DNA from: Candidatus Zixiibacteriota bacterium
Lineage (GTDB): Bacteria; Electryoneota; B3-LCP
Direction of reading: 5' to 3'
Assembly: GCA_003599535.1 (NCBI GenBank)
Contig: QZKQ01000045.1
Coordinates: 1 to 41,707 of the forward strand
Length of the DNA: 41,707 nucleotides
The notes under the pieces were generated by a model. It worked only from the letters and a program-made list of their open reading frames with translations. It did no database searches and was not told the origin of the DNA. A program made the translations under genes and the position numbers. Positions 40,898-41,707 of this stretch are shown here, one piece after another (the first letter of the stretch is position 1; the number at the start of each line of letters is the position of its first letter).

Positions 40898-40927
40898 TGG
40901 ACATTTGACCCACCCCGGAATTATAAT
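40898..40927 (+). promoter_or_regulatory. Promoter-like sequence directly before a terminator
   Basis: TGGACA (40898-40903), 18-base spacer, TATAAT (40922-40927). A consensus -10 box, but a hairpin terminator starts at the next base and no plus-strand gene follows, so it may be chance. Confidence 0.25.
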
Positions 40928-40960
40928 GGGGCGCCCGCATTGGGCGCCCCGTTTCGTTTG
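40928..40960. terminator. Intrinsic terminator closing the DUF362 cluster
   Basis: GGGGCGCCC-GCATT-GGGCGCCCC (40928-40950) followed by GTTTCGTTTG. It lies between the convergent DUF362 cluster and the minus-strand secreted protein gene. Confidence 0.75.
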
Positions 40961-40992
40961 TATCCCCCCACCCCGCCCCGAAAATTCGATGG

Positions 40993-41083
40993 GACAGGCA
41001 TTCCTGCCTGTCTCACCCACAGTGCAGGGGCGGCCCCACCGGGCCGCCCCTACCAACGACGAACAACCAACGGCGAACGACTA
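40993..41083. repeat. Two dispersed-type palindromes and a CAACGACGAAC word repeat
   Basis: GACAGGCA-TTCC-TGCCTGTC (40993-41012) and AGGGGCGGCCC-CACC-GGGCCGCCCCT (41026-41051) are followed by CCAACGACGAACAACCAACG and GCGAACGAC words (41052-41080). The word tract ends at the stop codon of the minus-strand gene. Confidence 0.7.
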
Positions 41084-41707
41084 CTTCAGCAGGACGAGTT
41101 TCTGCGTCTGGACTACCTCCCCCGCCTGAAGCCGCGCGAAGTAGATCCCGCTGGACAGCCCGGAGGCGTCGAAGGTGACCTCGTGTGTACCTGCATCCCG
41201 CCAGCCGTCTACCAACATCGCCACCTCGCGGCCGGCGGTGTCGTATACCCGGAGGCTGACGCGGCCGGGAGCCGGGAGCCGGTAACCCAGAGCCGTCGTG
41301 GGATTGAAGGGGTTGGGGGAGGCGGAAAGAATGAATTCCTCCGGCATGGACTCGACGGAGCTCGTCCCTCCGTGTTCACCGGGGAAGGGTTCGCCGGTGC
41401 AGGCCCAGGAAGCGGCGCCGTCGCCCGGGACCGTCACCGTGAAGGCGAAGCCGGAAGTGTCCCAGACCACGGAAGGATAATCCCCCACCCGGCCTTCGTA
41501 CCAGTACTGGCCCGCCGGGGCGGTGCCGGGGACGTTCTGGAAGCGCAGCCGGGTGACGGAAGATCCGCCCGGCAGGGTCAGGTTCAGCGGCCCCAGTACC
41601 GGGCCGTACCAGGTTCCGCTGGGCAGCCGCACCATGATCCAGGCGTCGAAGTTCACCGGGCCGGTTTCGTTATTCTGCAGGGTGGCATTAAAGTTGAAGC
41701 TGGGTGG
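41081..41707 (-). CDS. Secreted protein C-terminus with sorting domain (partial)
   Basis: The frame is open to the window edge, so the N-terminal part is missing. The visible 208 residues start with a beta-rich stretch ('FNFNATLQNNETGPVNFDAW', 'MVRLPSGTWYGP') and finish with a typical sorting/FlgD-like module: 'SASPNPFNPTTALGYRLP', 'LRVYDTAGREVAMLVDGW', 'GIYFARLQAGEVVQTQKLVL'. Such modules direct or anchor exported proteins in FCB-type bacteria. A GTG at 41656 is in frame but is internal to this protein, not its start. Confidence 0.8.
   Translation of the reverse strand, partial: PPSFNFNATLQNNETGPVNFDAWIMVRLPSGTWYGPVLGPLNLTLPGGSSVTRLRFQNVPGTAPAGQYWYEGRVGDYPSVVWDTSGFAFTVTVPGDGAASWACTGEPFPGEHGGTSSVESMPEEFILSASPNPFNPTTALGYRLPAPGRVSLRVYDTAGREVAMLVDGWRDAGTHEVTFDASGLSSGIYFARLQAGEVVQTQKLVLLK

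Noticed and set aside
1-41707. CRISPR arrays, tRNA genes, transposase genes
   Set aside because: No regularly spaced repeats with unique spacers, no T-loop-like sequences in a cloverleaf context, and no transposase motifs were found by eye.

Overview
The window is GC-rich bacterial chromosome carrying core metabolism. The C-terminal secretion-type modules of the form 'NPFNP...hxxhYDxxGRxVxxL...G.Y.xxL..G' (proteins ending near 38.0 kb, 39.3 kb and 41.1 kb) are characteristic of the FCB-type candidate phyla (Eisenbacteria, Latescibacteria, Krumholzibacteriota, Delongbacteria, KSB1-like lineages). I cannot place it more exactly. A respiratory complex I block, succinate dehydrogenase and fumarase suggest a respiring cell.

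Layout. 0.2-6.2 kb: nuoI-J-K-L-M (+), closed by a strong terminator, with no nuoN following. 6.8-8.4 kb: a GT39-type membrane glycosyltransferase. 8.5-10.8 kb: a secreted M28 peptidase with an unusual C-terminal half that resembles a decayed M19 dipeptidase. 10.9-14.1 kb: sdhCDAB (-). 14.5-22.7 kb: a mostly co-directional (-) set of EF-G2-like GTPase, a second GT39-like protein, a HIT protein, a low-GC four-helix-bundle gene sitting between inverted repeats, fumarase beta subunit, an O-antigen-ligase-like protein, a repeat-containing lipoprotein, and a small membrane protein. 23.4-28.0 kb (+): a sugar-phosphate isomerase/epimerase-like TIM barrel, DNA polymerase I and a hydrogenase maturation protease. 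28.2-32.5 kb (+): a sulfate ABC importer (binding protein, CysT, CysW, CysA). 33.0-40.9 kb (+): an exported cluster of four Tat-signal DUF362 proteins interleaved with two DUF6599-like proteins (one a LamG/sorting-domain protein, one a lipoprotein). 41.1 kb to the edge: the C-terminus of a secreted protein on the minus strand.

Two things stand out. First, the DUF362/DUF6599 cluster looks like one extracytoplasmic system of unknown function. It has tandem paralogues, a four-base start/stop overlap, a one-base gap, conserved K-x-N, HP and KN-x-x-G motifs, and C-terminal modules that have been swapped between paralogues. Second, the intergenic DNA is packed with several unrelated families of short repeats: degenerate 6-8 bp 'word' tandems, 'CACAGAG/CGCAAAG' runs, 'GCAGATT' runs, and palindromes such as CCCGGGAATTCATTCCCGGG. 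They have separated genes that are normally contiguous (nuoK|nuoL, nuoL|nuoM, cysW|cysA) and in places supply stop codons. Several genes share a housekeeping promoter form, TTGAC(A/T)-N17-TA(T/C)(A/T)(A/T)T. I saw no tRNA, rRNA, CRISPR array or recognisable transposase gene.
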